From assembly GCF_000285555.1 (NCBI RefSeq), contig NZ_HE610997.1:196045-260044 (forward strand): a DNA stretch of 64,000 nucleotides, in the 5' to 3' direction. Position 1 is the first letter of the stretch; each line of letters starts with the position of its first letter. This document shows positions 44,915 to 53,977 of this stretch, in pieces. The position numbers were made by a program, and so were the translations under genes. The notes beneath the pieces are model-generated. The model ran no database searches. It was not told the origin of the DNA and saw nothing but the letters and a program-made list of their open reading frames with translations. The stretch is from Kurthia massiliensis. Its GTDB lineage: Bacteria > Bacillota > Bacilli > Bacillales_A > Planococcaceae.

Positions 44915-46078
44915 TTGAATTTTCAACGTTCTCAATTAATGAAACAATTTCCAAAAGCTATTTTCGGTGATTTAAAAGCCGCAGCTAATCGCGCAAAAGC
45001 ACAAGGGCAAACATTAATCGATTTAAGTCTCGGTAGCCCTGATTTGCCACCGCATCCACTCGTGCGTGAGACGCTCTCAACAGCGGCCGCTTTACCGGAC
45101 AGTTATGGTTATACGCTCGGAGGAATCGATGCTTTTCATGAAGCGGTCGCGCGTTACTACAAACGCCGTGTCGATGTTACACTGGACCCCGCTTCAGAAG
45201 TGTTACAAACGATCGGTTCTCAAGAAGGGCTCGTTCATTTACCATTGGCCTTTTGCAACCCGGGCGATATCGTGTTGACGACAGATCCTGGATATGTTGC
45301 ATACGAAGCTGGTATTCGTCTTGCAAAAGCAGAAGCATATTATATGCCACTTACGGCAGAACATCATTATTTACCAGATTTAAACGCCATTCCACCACAT
45401 ATCGCACAACGCGCTACGTTACTCATTTTAAATTTACCAGGTAACCCTGTACCAGCAATGCCGAGCTTACAATACTTTAATGAAGTCGTTGCTTTTGCTA
45501 AAAAATATAATATTATCGTTCTACACGATGCTGCTTACTCGGAGTTTTATTTCGAAGGCGATGCGCCGATGTCCTTTTTACAGGCAGAAGGTGCAAAAGA
45601 TGTCGGTATGGAAACGAACTCATTATCGAAAAGCTTTAGTTTAGCAGGCGCGCGTATCGCTTACCTCGTCGGCAACGCTGACATGTTAGATGTGTTACGA
45701 GCATTAAAATCAAATTTAGATTACGGCATTTTTGAACCGATTCAACGTGCTGCTGTCACAGCACTAGATCATGCTGAAATGATTACAGATACATTGCGTC
45801 AAACGTTTAAAGTTCGTCATACGCTACTGCGCGAAGGACTCACAAACTTAGGATGGGACGTTGCGCCTTCATCTGGCGGTATGTTTTTATACGCCAAATA
45901 TCCATTACAACAATTCGATGATGTCGCTTTTGCATATCACCTTATCGAACAAACTGGTATCGTCGTTGTGCCAGGTTCTGCATTTGGCAAAAATGGTGCA
46001 CAACACGTACGTATTGCACTCGTACAACCTGAATCAGTGTTGCAGGAAGCGTTAGAACGCCTTCAAACACTCGTTTAA
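44915..46078 (+). CDS. PLP-dependent aminotransferase, LL-DAP/PatA-like
   Basis: Fold-type I aminotransferase (about 387 residues) with the cofactor loop IGSQEGLVHLPLAFCNPGD, NLPGNPVPAMP, HDAAYSEFYFEG and the Schiff-base Lys in TNSLSKSFSLAGAR. The start of the protein (PKAIFGDLKAAANRAKAQGQ then LSLGSPDLPPHP) matches LL-diaminopimelate/PatA-like enzymes. I prefer the TTG start at 44915, seven bases from AAAGGGTG; the ATG at 44873 lies within a -10-like TATGATAAA and has no site. Substrate unknown. Confidence 0.85.
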   Translation: MNFQRSQLMKQFPKAIFGDLKAAANRAKAQGQTLIDLSLGSPDLPPHPLVRETLSTAAALPDSYGYTLGGIDAFHEAVARYYKRRVDVTLDPASEVLQTIGSQEGLVHLPLAFCNPGDIVLTTDPGYVAYEAGIRLAKAEAYYMPLTAEHHYLPDLNAIPPHIAQRATLLILNLPGNPVPAMPSLQYFNEVVAFAKKYNIIVLHDAAYSEFYFEGDAPMSFLQAEGAKDVGMETNSLSKSFSLAGARIAYLVGNADMLDVLRALKSNLDYGIFEPIQRAAVTALDHAEMITDTLRQTFKVRHTLLREGLTNLGWDVAPSSGGMFLYAKYPLQQFDDVAFAYHLIEQTGIVVVPGSAFGKNGAQHVRIALVQPESVLQEALERLQTLV

Positions 46079-46083
46079 GACAT

Positions 46084-46119
46084 ACAAAAGGCTCCGTCTC
46101 ATATGACGGAGCCTTTTGT
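46084..46119. terminator. Bidirectional intrinsic terminator
   Basis: ACAAAAGGCTCCGTC / GACGGAGCCTTTTGT perfect stem between convergent genes. Confidence 0.9.
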
Positions 46120-46124
46120 GTACT

Positions 46125-46514
46125 TTAGCGCAATTTTTCATATTGTTCGACCAACTCGATTTCGTGCGGCTGGACATATTTCCGATAATGATTCGGACCA
46201 ACCATTTCAAATTTGTGTAAGTATGCAGCTAAACTATCATCCGTTTCTAAACGATAGCCTTTTTTTATGTCGTCATAATAAACGGCGTATAATTCTCCTT
46301 CATAACGAGCATGTGTATCAATATGGTATAGACGGTCAATATCATCAAGCGCTACTTCTTTTATGAAAAAATCGGTTGAAATAAATTGCTTTACACGATA
46401 AAACCCTTCTAGTAAACTCTCCGCTTCATATGATTTCAATACGACCATACCGTTCTGTTGTGATGTAACTTCATACTCTGCTGCATTGTATGTTGCGTAT
46501 TTTCCTTTTTTCAT
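46125..46514 (-). CDS. Hypothetical protein
   Basis: A 129-residue soluble, acidic, tyrosine-rich protein: KGKYATYNAAEYEVTSQQ at the start, a strand-rich middle and NHYRKYVQPHEIELVEQYEK at the end. AGAAGGAAG precedes ATG 46514. It lies downstream of the arg operon but a structured, terminator-ending leader (46567-46650) separates them. Family not recognised. Confidence 0.6.
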   Translation of the reverse strand: MKKGKYATYNAAEYEVTSQQNGMVVLKSYEAESLLEGFYRVKQFISTDFFIKEVALDDIDRLYHIDTHARYEGELYAVYYDDIKKGYRLETDDSLAAYLHKFEMVGPNHYRKYVQPHEIELVEQYEKLR

Positions 46515-46566
46515 ATTACCACTTCCTTCTTACACGAATTTTCCCCGATTTTTATTAAAATAAAAC

Positions 46567-46650
46567 AAAAAAAGACCTTATCTCATAGATAAGCATCTTT
46601 TTTCGTGTAACTAGCGACTTTTATAGGTCCCTGTTCCTACTAGGTCTTTT
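46567..46650 (-). terminator. Terminator after argD, with alternative pairing (possible leader)
   Basis: On the minus strand a hairpin CTTATC-TATGA-GATAAG with a T run (to 46567) forms a good terminator. Upstream, AAAAGACC (46650-46643) is the exact complement of GGTCTTTT (46577-46570), the 3' side of that same stem. The two pairings exclude each other, as in attenuators. It lies 209 bases after argD and just before the gene at 46514. It may simply end the arg operon. Confidence 0.55.
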
Positions 46651-46723
46651 CGTTACTTTTATAAATTATAAGAGGTTAATGTCGATGAATGGTGGTTCGC
46701 TGAGCACATTAATTCACGACATC

Positions 46724-47851
46724 TTACGCTAAAATGTCTTTTAAAATCGCTACAGCTTCTTTAATTTCTTCTTTTGAAACTGTTAACGGTGGTAATAAGC
46801 GTACAGTCGTTTCACCAGCGCCGACTAATAATAAGCCTTTCGCTTCCGCTTCATTGATGACGTCTGCTATTGGTTTTGGTGATTCAATACCAAGTAGTAA
46901 GCCCATACCACGTACTTGTAAGTTTGGTAATGCTTCCGCTAGCTGTTGTTTAAAGAACATTGATTTTTCTTCAACGTCAGCTAAAAATTGTTGATCAAAT
47001 ACAGTATCGATTACAGCTTGAGCTACGTGTGTCGCCATTGGATTCCCACCGAATGTTGTACCGTGTGAACCTGGTGAGAACGTTTCAAATAGTTCGGCTG
47101 TACCGAGCATTGCACCGATTGGGAAACCGCCACCGAGACCTTTTGCAAGCGTTACGATATCTGGTTTTAATGCTGTTTGTTCCCACGCGTAACGTGTACC
47201 TGTACGCGCAATACCGGTTTGCACTTCATCAACAACGAGTAAAATACCTTTTTCATCGCAAATCGCTTGAATTGCTTCTGCAAATTCAGGTGTTACCGGG
47301 TTAACGCCACCTTCACCTTGAACGACTTCTAACATAATTGCCGCTGTATCATCATCTGCGGCTGCTTTTAATGCTTCGACATCGTTGAACGGTAAATATT
47401 CAAATGTTTCGACAATTGGGCCGAAACCTGAATGCACTTTTTCTTGTCCTGTCGCACTCATTGACCCGAATGTACGACCGTGGAATGAATGAAGGAACGT
47501 AATCATTTTGTGTTTTCCTGTATGTTTACGTGCCATTTTAATCGCTGCTTCATTCGCTTCTGTACCTGAGTTACAGAAGAAACCGTGTGATAAATGCGTA
47601 TCGGCTACTAAACTTGCCGCTAATTTTTCTTGTTCTGGATTCTCGAATAAATTCGATACGTGCCATAATTTTTCACTTTGTTCTTTCATCGCATTCACTA
47701 AAATTGGGTGAGAGTGTCCAAGTGCAAGTACAGCGATACCTGCTACGAAATCTAAATACTGTTTACCATTTTCGTCCCATACTTTCGTGCCTTCACCTTT
47801 TACAAGATGCACAGGGCGACGTTTGTAGTTGTTAAAGAGCGCTTGTGTCAT
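46724..47851 (-). CDS. argD: Acetylornithine aminotransferase
   Basis: Transaminates N-acetylglutamate semialdehyde to N-acetylornithine. A 375-residue class III aminotransferase: DFVAGIAVLALGHSHP, FCNSGTEANEAAIKMARK, FHGRTFGSMSATGQ, VDEVQTGIARTGT and the PLP-lysine in TLAKGLGGGFPIGAM. The last gene of argCJBD, overlapping argB by four bases (ATGA). AAGAAGG in the end of argB serves as its binding site. Confidence 0.94.
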   Translation of the reverse strand: MTQALFNNYKRRPVHLVKGEGTKVWDENGKQYLDFVAGIAVLALGHSHPILVNAMKEQSEKLWHVSNLFENPEQEKLAASLVADTHLSHGFFCNSGTEANEAAIKMARKHTGKHKMITFLHSFHGRTFGSMSATGQEKVHSGFGPIVETFEYLPFNDVEALKAAADDDTAAIMLEVVQGEGGVNPVTPEFAEAIQAICDEKGILLVVDEVQTGIARTGTRYAWEQTALKPDIVTLAKGLGGGFPIGAMLGTAELFETFSPGSHGTTFGGNPMATHVAQAVIDTVFDQQFLADVEEKSMFFKQQLAEALPNLQVRGMGLLLGIESPKPIADVINEAEAKGLLLVGAGETTVRLLPPLTVSKEEIKEAVAILKDILA

Positions 47852-48627
47852 ACGAGTACCTTCTTTCTTAAAATAGATGTGCCTTCTAATGCATCATCAA
47901 CGATTTTTACTTGTGGAATGCCGGCTTCTAAGCATTCAACAGCTGCTTTTACTTTAGGAATCATCCCGCCGTAAATATCGCCAGAAACGATCCATAAATC
48001 AATTTGTTCTGGCGTTAATTCTTCGACAGTTTCTTCGTGGAACTTAACCCCTGGTGTATCTGTTACGAGTAACAGTTCGTCTGCACCCCACTCTAGCGCG
48101 ATCTCACTCGCCACTGTATCGCCATTAATATTTAACGCTGTTCCTTCTACAGTTGCACCGATACATGCGACTACTGGGATGTAGTCAATTTTTTGTAGTT
48201 GCTCTAACAAATCGATATTGATTGATTCGATATTGCCGACATAGCCGTACGTCTCTTTATCCAAGTACGTACATTCGATTAAATTACCATCTTCACCATT
48301 CAAACCGACTGCTAGAATACCTGCGCGGTTTAGACGGCCTGTTAAAAATGGATTAACCGTACCGATTAATGTGCCTGTTACTGTTTCAATTGCTTCTTCA
48401 CTCGTTACGCGAATGCCGTTATGCGTGTACGAATTGATTTTACGTTCTTTTAATGCTTTATTAATCGCTGGTCCACCACCGTGTACGATGACGATTTCAG
48501 CCCCAGCCGCTTTTAAATTTTTTAATTCTTCAAAAAAGGTATCGGTTAAACGTGCGAGCATGCTGCCACCAAGTTTGATGACAATTTTCTTATGAACGGT
48601 ATGTTGCGTTGATTTGTACGTAGTCAT
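47848..48627 (-). CDS. argB: Acetylglutamate kinase
   Basis: Phosphorylates N-acetylglutamate. Amino-acid kinase fold: IVIKLGGSMLARL, IVIVHGGGPAINKAL, the GLNGEDGNLIECTYLD loop and the late SGDIYGGMIPKVKAA. The 259-residue protein overlaps the end of argJ by 38 bases. The overlap is real on the argJ side, because argJ keeps its conserved ending YVQINATYRS. A better internal start codon for argB is not available, and its Shine-Dalgarno is weak, so it probably depends on coupling. Confidence 0.93.
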   Translation of the reverse strand: MTTYKSTQHTVHKKIVIKLGGSMLARLTDTFFEELKNLKAAGAEIVIVHGGGPAINKALKERKINSYTHNGIRVTSEEAIETVTGTLIGTVNPFLTGRLNRAGILAVGLNGEDGNLIECTYLDKETYGYVGNIESINIDLLEQLQKIDYIPVVACIGATVEGTALNINGDTVASEIALEWGADELLLVTDTPGVKFHEETVEELTPEQIDLWIVSGDIYGGMIPKVKAAVECLEAGIPQVKIVDDALEGTSILRKKVLV

Positions 48628-49813
48628 ACGTTAAGTCACATCCCCATGCTTTGCCTTGGCCTTCGCCAACATGAAGGTCCACAACAATTTTGATTTCTGG
48701 TTGCTTTAAATACTCAAGTAAATATTCTTCCGAAAAATCTAATGGCTCGCCTGCGTCTACTACTGCTTCATCACCAATTTTGATAAATACATTTGTTGGG
48801 TCAATCGTACAGCCTGAATAGCCAACTGCTGCTAAAATACGACCCCAGTTTGCGTCATTTCCGTATACGGCTGTTTTCACAAGTGGTGAGCCGACAACTG
48901 TTTTCGCAATTTTAATCGCTTCTACGTTCGTTGCTGCACCGATTACAGTCGTTTCGATTAATTTTGTAGCGCCTTCGCCATCTTTTGCAATCATTTTCGC
49001 AAGATCTTGGCTTACAAGACGGAATGCATCTTTAAACGCTGCCCAATCCGGATGTTCAGGTGTTAATAATTCATTACCCGCTAAACCATTCGCTAATGCA
49101 AGAACTGTATCATTTGTCGATGTATCACCATCTACTGTAATCGCATTGAATGTCACATTCGTTGCTGCTGCTAATAATGTTTGTAATGTATCTGAATCAA
49201 TTGCTGCATCCGTTGTAATGACACCTAACATCGTCGCCATATTTGGTTCGATCATACCTGAACCTTTTGCTGTCCCTGCAATGGTAACTGTTTTGCCATC
49301 GACTTCTACCGTATAAGCAGTATTTTTCATTACTGTATCTGTCGTTAATAATGCTTCTGCAAATTGCACACCATTTTCGACTGAATTACCAAGCTCAATC
49401 GCTTGAATACCTGCACGAATCGGCTCCATTGGTAAGTGTTGTCCAATTACCCCTGTTGAACAAACCCCTACTGTATTTGCCGGAATGCCGAATTTATCAG
49501 CAGTTAGTTGTTGCATCTCTTTTGCATCTGCTAAACCTTGCTTCCCTGTACATGCATTCGCGTTACCTGAGTTTAAAATAATCGCCTGCATTTTACGTGA
49601 TGCATAAACCGTTTCTTTCGTTAATACGACTGGTGCTGCTTTAATTGCATTTGTTGTAAATACACCCGCCACACTCGCTGGTACTTCACTATAAATGATG
49701 GCTAAATCTTTTTTCTTATGTTTGACACCGCAATGCATACCTGCTGCCGTAAACCCTTTCGGTGACACGATATGCTTCGATGCGATTTGTTGTACAGTCC
49801 CTAATGTTGTCAT
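48590..49813 (-). CDS. argJ: Bifunctional ornithine acetyltransferase / N-acetylglutamate synthase
   Basis: Transfers the acetyl group from acetylornithine to glutamate and so recycles it. The precursor is cut before a catalytic Thr into two chains; here the site reads KGSGMIEPNMATMLGVITTD, with the Thr of MATML as nucleophile. The length (407) is normal. ATG 49813 is eight bases from GGGAG; ATG 49816 and GTG 49822 are also in frame. Third from the end of argCJBD, 19 bases after argC. Confidence 0.94.
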   Translation of the reverse strand: MTTLGTVQQIASKHIVSPKGFTAAGMHCGVKHKKKDLAIIYSEVPASVAGVFTTNAIKAAPVVLTKETVYASRKMQAIILNSGNANACTGKQGLADAKEMQQLTADKFGIPANTVGVCSTGVIGQHLPMEPIRAGIQAIELGNSVENGVQFAEALLTTDTVMKNTAYTVEVDGKTVTIAGTAKGSGMIEPNMATMLGVITTDAAIDSDTLQTLLAAATNVTFNAITVDGDTSTNDTVLALANGLAGNELLTPEHPDWAAFKDAFRLVSQDLAKMIAKDGEGATKLIETTVIGAATNVEAIKIAKTVVGSPLVKTAVYGNDANWGRILAAVGYSGCTIDPTNVFIKIGDEAVVDAGEPLDFSEEYLLEYLKQPEIKIVVDLHVGEGQGKAWGCDLTYDYVQINATYRS

Positions 49814-49832
49814 CATGAACACTCCCTTTGTT

Positions 49833-50860
49833 TTAAATGAATAACGGTACTTGCGTTAATCCTTCTGTTTCATCATAGCCGAACATCGCATTCATATTTT
49901 GAATTGCTTGTCCTGCTGCCCCTTTTACTAAGTTGTCAATGACCGATACGATTGTTGCGCGATTCGTACGGCTATCAACATTGACGTGAACGTCGCAGTA
50001 ATTTGTACCACGTACTTGGTTCGTACTTACACGCGTCGCTTCGTGCATTACACGGACGAACGGTTTTTGTGCATAATATTTATCATACGCTGCAAATAAA
50101 TCTGCTTCCGTTACGCCTTCTTTTAGTGGTGCATAGCTCGTTGCGATAATGCCTCGAATCATCGGCACTAAATGCGTTGAAAATGTAATCGGTGCAGTCG
50201 TACCTGTAAACATCTCAATCGCTTGTTCAATTTCCGGAATATGTTGATGTTTATTTAATTTATAAATAGACGTTGCTTCTGTGTTTTCTGTGAAATGTGT
50301 GCCTTGAGATGGTTTATTACCCGAACCTGAAATACCACTTTTAGCATCAATGACAAGCTGTGTGCCATCGATTAAGTTTCTTTTAACAATGGTAATAACG
50401 ATAATAAAACGGCTGTTGGATAGCATCCTGGGTTTGCAATAACGTGTGCGTCTTTTGCAGACTGCCATTCCGCTAATCCATACACTGCATGATCTACGAA
50501 TGATTGTGGTGCCGGTGTTTTACCGTACCATGTTTTGTAATCGTCAATATTTTTCAAACGAAGATCGCCTGATAAATCAATCATTTTCGTATGGTCATTC
50601 GCTAGATCCGGTAGCAATTGGCCAGAAACGCCGGATGGAGTGCTCGTAAAGACGACATCCAATTCAGCAATATTTTCTTTTGTAATTGCCTCAAGTGGAA
50701 GGTCGTACAAGCCTTTTAAATGTGGATACTTGTTAGAAAATACTGCTCCTTCATCTGATGAAGTAAATAGTGTAATTGAATCGACTTTTGCATGATTGTG
50801 CAATAAGCGAATCAACTCTAAACCACCGTACCCTGTTGCTCCAATAATTCCGACTTTCAT
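49833..50860 (-). pseudogene. argC: N-acetyl-gamma-glutamyl-phosphate reductase, frameshifted
   Basis: Reduces N-acetylglutamyl phosphate with NADPH. Frame 1 (50860 to 50372) begins MKVGIIGATGYGGLELIRLL and reaches the catalytic Cys segment ANPGCYPTAVLLSLLPLLKE, then stops. A second frame continues with LIDGTQLVIDAKSGISGSG to 49833 and holds the rest. Joining the two at the run TTT at 50377-50379 (minus GAAAC, expected GAAAAC) restores LLKENLIDG. So one A is missing in a homopolymer. Everything else is intact, so it is either a recent mutation or a sequencing error. If real, the arg operon's second step is lost. Confidence 0.85.
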
Positions 50861-50888
50861 CCAATCACCTCTCGTTTTTGATGTACCA

Positions 50889-50917
50889 AGTATACAAATG
50901 CATAAATATAATGTCAA
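50889..50917 (-). promoter_or_regulatory. SigA-type promoter of argCJBD
   Basis: Perfect TTGACA (50917-50912), 17-base spacer and TATACT (50894-50889). The spacer and -10 region contains TATGCATTTGTATAC, distantly like an ARG box (AhrC/ArgR), which I treat as possible only. Confidence 0.75.
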
Positions 50918-50930
50918 CTGTATGTTTATT

Positions 50931-50945
50931 TATTTTTAGAAAATT
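50931..50945. promoter_or_regulatory. CodY-like box before argC
   Basis: On the minus strand AATTTTCTAAAAATA matches the CodY consensus at 13 of 15 positions, 14 bases upstream of the -35 box of the argC promoter. Confidence 0.45.
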
Positions 50946-50992
50946 CTTTGCAATTCTCGGAATAAAAGCGCGTTAGAATAGCTTTTTTGCGA

Positions 50993-51026
50993 CGCAAAAA
51001 AATTTTTAGAGCGCAAAAAAATTTTT
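50993..51026. repeat. Tandem direct repeat, 15 bases, 19-base period
   Basis: CGCAAAAAAATTTTT occurs at 50993-51007 and again at 51012-51026, perfectly identical with four bases between. The left copy is preceded by GCTTTTTTGCGA, giving a small hairpin TTTTTTGC / GCAAAAAA. It lies in the 245-base gap between argC and the gene at 51106. Confidence 0.7.
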
Positions 51027-51035
51027 CACCAAAAC

Positions 51036-51074
51036 AAAAAGCCCTCATTTTTATGCATAAAAATGAGGGCTTTT
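51036..51074 (-). terminator. Intrinsic terminator of the arrestin-like gene
   Basis: AAAAGCCCTCATTTTTA / TAAAAATGAGGGCTTTT perfect stem, T run on both strands; 30 bases beyond the stop at 51106. Confidence 0.9.
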
Positions 51075-51105
51075 CTAATTTTATAAACGATTTATACAGT
51101 TATTA

Positions 51106-51480
51106 TTAATGATTATACAGGAATACGTCTTCAGCACGTAAAATTTCCTCTGCGAATAATTGCAGTGACGTGCGCAATATTAAGTCATTTGATTGATCAA
51201 TCATCCAACGGTCATCAGGTACAATATCAAATACAATCATCTCTGCTTCTTTTGATTTCACGTTCCCTACCATTTGAATATCATGCTTCGTAATTGTACG
51301 TTCAAGTCCTGTTAAACGGTTTCTTACAAGCACTTCTAATTGAATAAAATCAATTGCCGCTTCATTGGCGCAGCCTTCGATATAGACCGTCCCGCGTAAA
51401 TTTTCGCCAAATGCGATCTCGGGTTGGTCGACAATGGTCGTTACTTCCATATCATCTTTTACAATTTTCGTCGTATACAT
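51106..51480 (-). CDS. Spo0M/arrestin-like protein, short
   Basis: A 124-residue protein. MEVTTIVDQPEIAFGENLRG, then TVYIEGCANEAAIDFIQLEV resembles the opening strands of sporulation protein Spo0M (VDTxLEKxxYVPGExVxGxVxIxGG). It is shorter than full Spo0M (about 258 residues) and lacks the second lobe. The match is by eye. The possible site GGAG lies 12 bases before ATG 51480. No sporulation genes flank it. Confidence 0.5.
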   Translation of the reverse strand: MYTTKIVKDDMEVTTIVDQPEIAFGENLRGTVYIEGCANEAAIDFIQLEVLVRNRLTGLERTITKHDIQMVGNVKSKEAEMIVFDIVPDDRWMIDQSNDLILRTSLQLFAEEILRAEDVFLYNH

Positions 51481-51547
51481 ACTATTTATTCACTCCTGTT
51501 TTGTCTGTTGCTAAACAACCTGTTCCCTTATTTTACCCTATAAAAAC

Positions 51548-51587
51548 AAAAAGTGTTAGAGAAGTACACTCTCTAACACTTTTTTTT
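51548..51587 (-). terminator. Intrinsic terminator of the AI-2E-family gene
   Basis: AAAAAGTGTTAGAGA / TCTCTAACACTTTTTTTT stem with seven-base loop and T runs on both strands. Confidence 0.9.
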
Positions 51588-52824
51588 ACTTATCTTCTTG
51601 TAAATCTTCCATCTCTTGGTCTAATTCATAATGCATCGCTTGATCTGGTTGATATTTGTTGTAACGGCGTTTATATAAGTAAATGATATGTGATACAAAT
51701 ACTTTAATTACGGCGTACCCTGGAATACCAAGCACAACACCTGCAACACCGAATAATTTACCTGCTACGAGCAAGACGAAAATAATTGTAATCGGATGAA
51801 TATGCAATGATTTACCCATGACTTGTGGTGAAATAAATTTACCTTCTAACAATTGAACAACTGTCCAAACAATACCTAATTTAATGAGCATAAATGGTGA
51901 TGTGACAATCGCGATAATAATTGCTGGTGTAATGGCAATCATCGGCCCTAAATAAGGAACAACACTCGTCACCATTGCTAAAATACCGAGTACGACTGCA
52001 TAATCCATACCGATAATTAAGAAGCCAATCGTCATTAAAATACCGATACACATCGCTACGATAATTTGCCCTTGAATGTAACCAGCAATTTGCGTATCTG
52101 CACGTTTGAACAGTAATGCTGTTTCTGGACGAATTGGTTTCGGGAAAATTTTTAAAATGAAGTTTGGTAACTTTTCGCCATCTTTTAATAAATAGAATAA
52201 AATGAATGGCGTTGTAACGATTGCGACAACGAGACTTGTAATCGTTGAGACGAAACCGCCGACGCTAGATGCAAGCGTTGAACCGAGTGTACTCGACCAA
52301 GCGGTTAATTTTTCCGTTAATTCATTCGTCGTTTTATCAAACACACTCGCAATATCAATGTTGAAACGCTCCATCGTTGACGTAAAGAATGGGCTTTTCA
52401 CAAAGTCTTGTGTATTGTGTACGAGCTGCATAATATATGCCGGGAATTCTTGTACTAAGTCCAAAAATTGCTCTTTTACGAATGGGAATACGAGTGTAAT
52501 CGCCACCGTAATTAAACCAATCACGACTAAGTAAATTAAGAAAATCCCAACGACTTTTGGTACGCCCCATTTAATCAATAAACGCAAAATCGGTCTTAGT
52601 AAATAAAATAAGATCGTCGATAAAATAACGGGTACGATAACCGTTCCAAAAATAATTTGTAGCGGTTTGAAAATAAAACTTACTTTGTCATAGATAGCAA
52701 TGATAAGACCTAAAAGTAAAATGACCGCTAAGCCATATACTAAATTACGTCCCCCCATAAACTGCATAAAACGTGTTGTAAAAAATCCTTTTTTGTTCTC
52801 TGGTTGTGGGTTTGGATCTCTCAT
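51586..52824 (-). CDS. AI-2E family transporter (PerM/YueF-like)
   Basis: A 412-residue membrane protein with about eight helices and a large middle loop, the PerM/AI-2 exporter-like superfamily. The late block PYLGPMIAITPAIIIA, then VQLLEGKFISPQVMGKSLHI and ITIIFVLLVAGKLFGVAGVV is its signature. Members have been proposed as sodium/proton antiporters or autoinducer exporters; the substrate here is unknown. AGAGGGGAG precedes ATG 52824. It follows the second LCP gene after 23 bases, so they may be cotranscribed. Confidence 0.9.
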   Translation of the reverse strand: MRDPNPQPENKKGFFTTRFMQFMGGRNLVYGLAVILLLGLIIAIYDKVSFIFKPLQIIFGTVIVPVILSTILFYLLRPILRLLIKWGVPKVVGIFLIYLVVIGLITVAITLVFPFVKEQFLDLVQEFPAYIMQLVHNTQDFVKSPFFTSTMERFNIDIASVFDKTTNELTEKLTAWSSTLGSTLASSVGGFVSTITSLVVAIVTTPFILFYLLKDGEKLPNFILKIFPKPIRPETALLFKRADTQIAGYIQGQIIVAMCIGILMTIGFLIIGMDYAVVLGILAMVTSVVPYLGPMIAITPAIIIAIVTSPFMLIKLGIVWTVVQLLEGKFISPQVMGKSLHIHPITIIFVLLVAGKLFGVAGVVLGIPGYAVIKVFVSHIIYLYKRRYNKYQPDQAMHYELDQEMEDLQEDK

Positions 52825-52847
52825 TCAATTCTCCCCTCTTTGTGATG

Positions 52848-53810
52848 TTATGGACTTGTCGCTTCGGTACCGCTACCGTTTAAAAAGTTTGTGAGTAGCT
52901 CGCGGTTTTTCTCTACATCAATTTGTAGTACAGAACCAGCTTGTGGATACGTTGCGTATTGATACGTATCTTTTGTTGGCACCGTCATACGCTCGATGTC
53001 TAAGCCTCCACCTTTCACTGCATTAAACATAATGCCTACTTGTTGGCTTGTCGTTAAATCCGTTTGAATATACCCTTCAAGCGCCCCGATTAATTTCGGA
53101 TAGTTTTTCACATTTGAAGCAGATAGCACTTCATTTTTTAATGCTTCTAATGCTTGTTGTTGGCGCTCTACACGACCGAAGTCGCCTTCTTCATCATAAC
53201 GGAAACGAGAGAAACCGAGTAACTCTTTACCATTTAAACGTTGTGTCCCTTTTTTCAGACTGACACCAATATTTTTAGACATATCGTGCGGTACTGTAAC
53301 TTCTACCCCATTTGGCGCTGCAACATCCACTAATTGCTCAAAATTTTTAAAATCAATGATGGCATAATGGTTAATATTAACGCCAAACATGTTCGTTAAC
53401 GTTTCTTGCAACAATGATACGCCACCTAAATAATAAGCGGTATTTAATTTATAAGATTGGTATCCTGGAATCGCCGCATAAATATCACGCATAAATGATA
53501 CCATGCGTACTTTATTTGCATCTTTGTCGACTGACACAAGCATCATCGTATCAGAACGTGATTGTTCTTCACCGCGTGTATCGATACCGATTAATAAAAT
53601 ATTTTCAACGTTATTAATCGACGGATCCCCTTTAAATTCAATTTGTTCTTCGTCTCCATTAGACGCTAAATTATGACCTGCTTTATATTGGAAATAAAAG
53701 TACCCTCCTAGTACGACGAGTACTAATAGTAGCAAGACGAAAAATACACGTCCTTTGCGTAGCTTAGGCTTTTTCTTTCTTCTCACTTGTTGCCTGCGTT
53801 GCTCAGCCAT
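52848..53810 (-). CDS. LCP family protein, second copy
   Basis: A 320-residue LytR-CpsA-Psr ligase: basic tail (RRQQVRRKKKPKLRKGR), one helix at about 22-41 and the LCP domain with ILLIGIDTRGEEQSRSDTMM, SFMRDIYAAIPG, LNTAYYLGG and SRFRYDEEGDFGRVERQQ. All polyprenyl-phosphate-binding arginines are present. GGAGGATATT precedes ATG 53810. It differs from the LCP at 16-17 kb in its RFRYDEEGDFGR motif, closer to LytR/TagU, so the two are not recent duplicates. Confidence 0.92.
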   Translation of the reverse strand: MAEQRRQQVRRKKKPKLRKGRVFFVLLLLVLVVLGGYFYFQYKAGHNLASNGDEEQIEFKGDPSINNVENILLIGIDTRGEEQSRSDTMMLVSVDKDANKVRMVSFMRDIYAAIPGYQSYKLNTAYYLGGVSLLQETLTNMFGVNINHYAIIDFKNFEQLVDVAAPNGVEVTVPHDMSKNIGVSLKKGTQRLNGKELLGFSRFRYDEEGDFGRVERQQQALEALKNEVLSASNVKNYPKLIGALEGYIQTDLTTSQQVGIMFNAVKGGGLDIERMTVPTKDTYQYATYPQAGSVLQIDVEKNRELLTNFLNGSGTEATSP

Positions 53811-53977
53811 CTATTTAATATCCTCCTTTATATCTTACATAAACACTATGAATTATCTTTGCTAATGAAAGCGAATATGTTTACAATAAAATGTATAAAC
53901 GTCCTCCTACATATTAGTTGTGAATTGTAGTAGAATCAAGCGTTATCAACATTCTAACCCTTTAAGGAGGCTAAAAT

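Noticed and set aside
50360..50400. Programmed -1 frameshift instead of mutation in argC
   Set aside because: The sequence TTAAAAG is a poor slippery site and I see no strong stimulating hairpin just downstream; a missing A in a homopolymer is simpler.
50889..50917. Classical ARG box overlapping the argC promoter
   Set aside because: TATGCATTTGTATAC shares only part of the ARG-box consensus, so I list it as a remark and not as a feature.
50993..51026. CRISPR array
   Set aside because: Only two copies, 15 bases long with four bases between; no cas genes.
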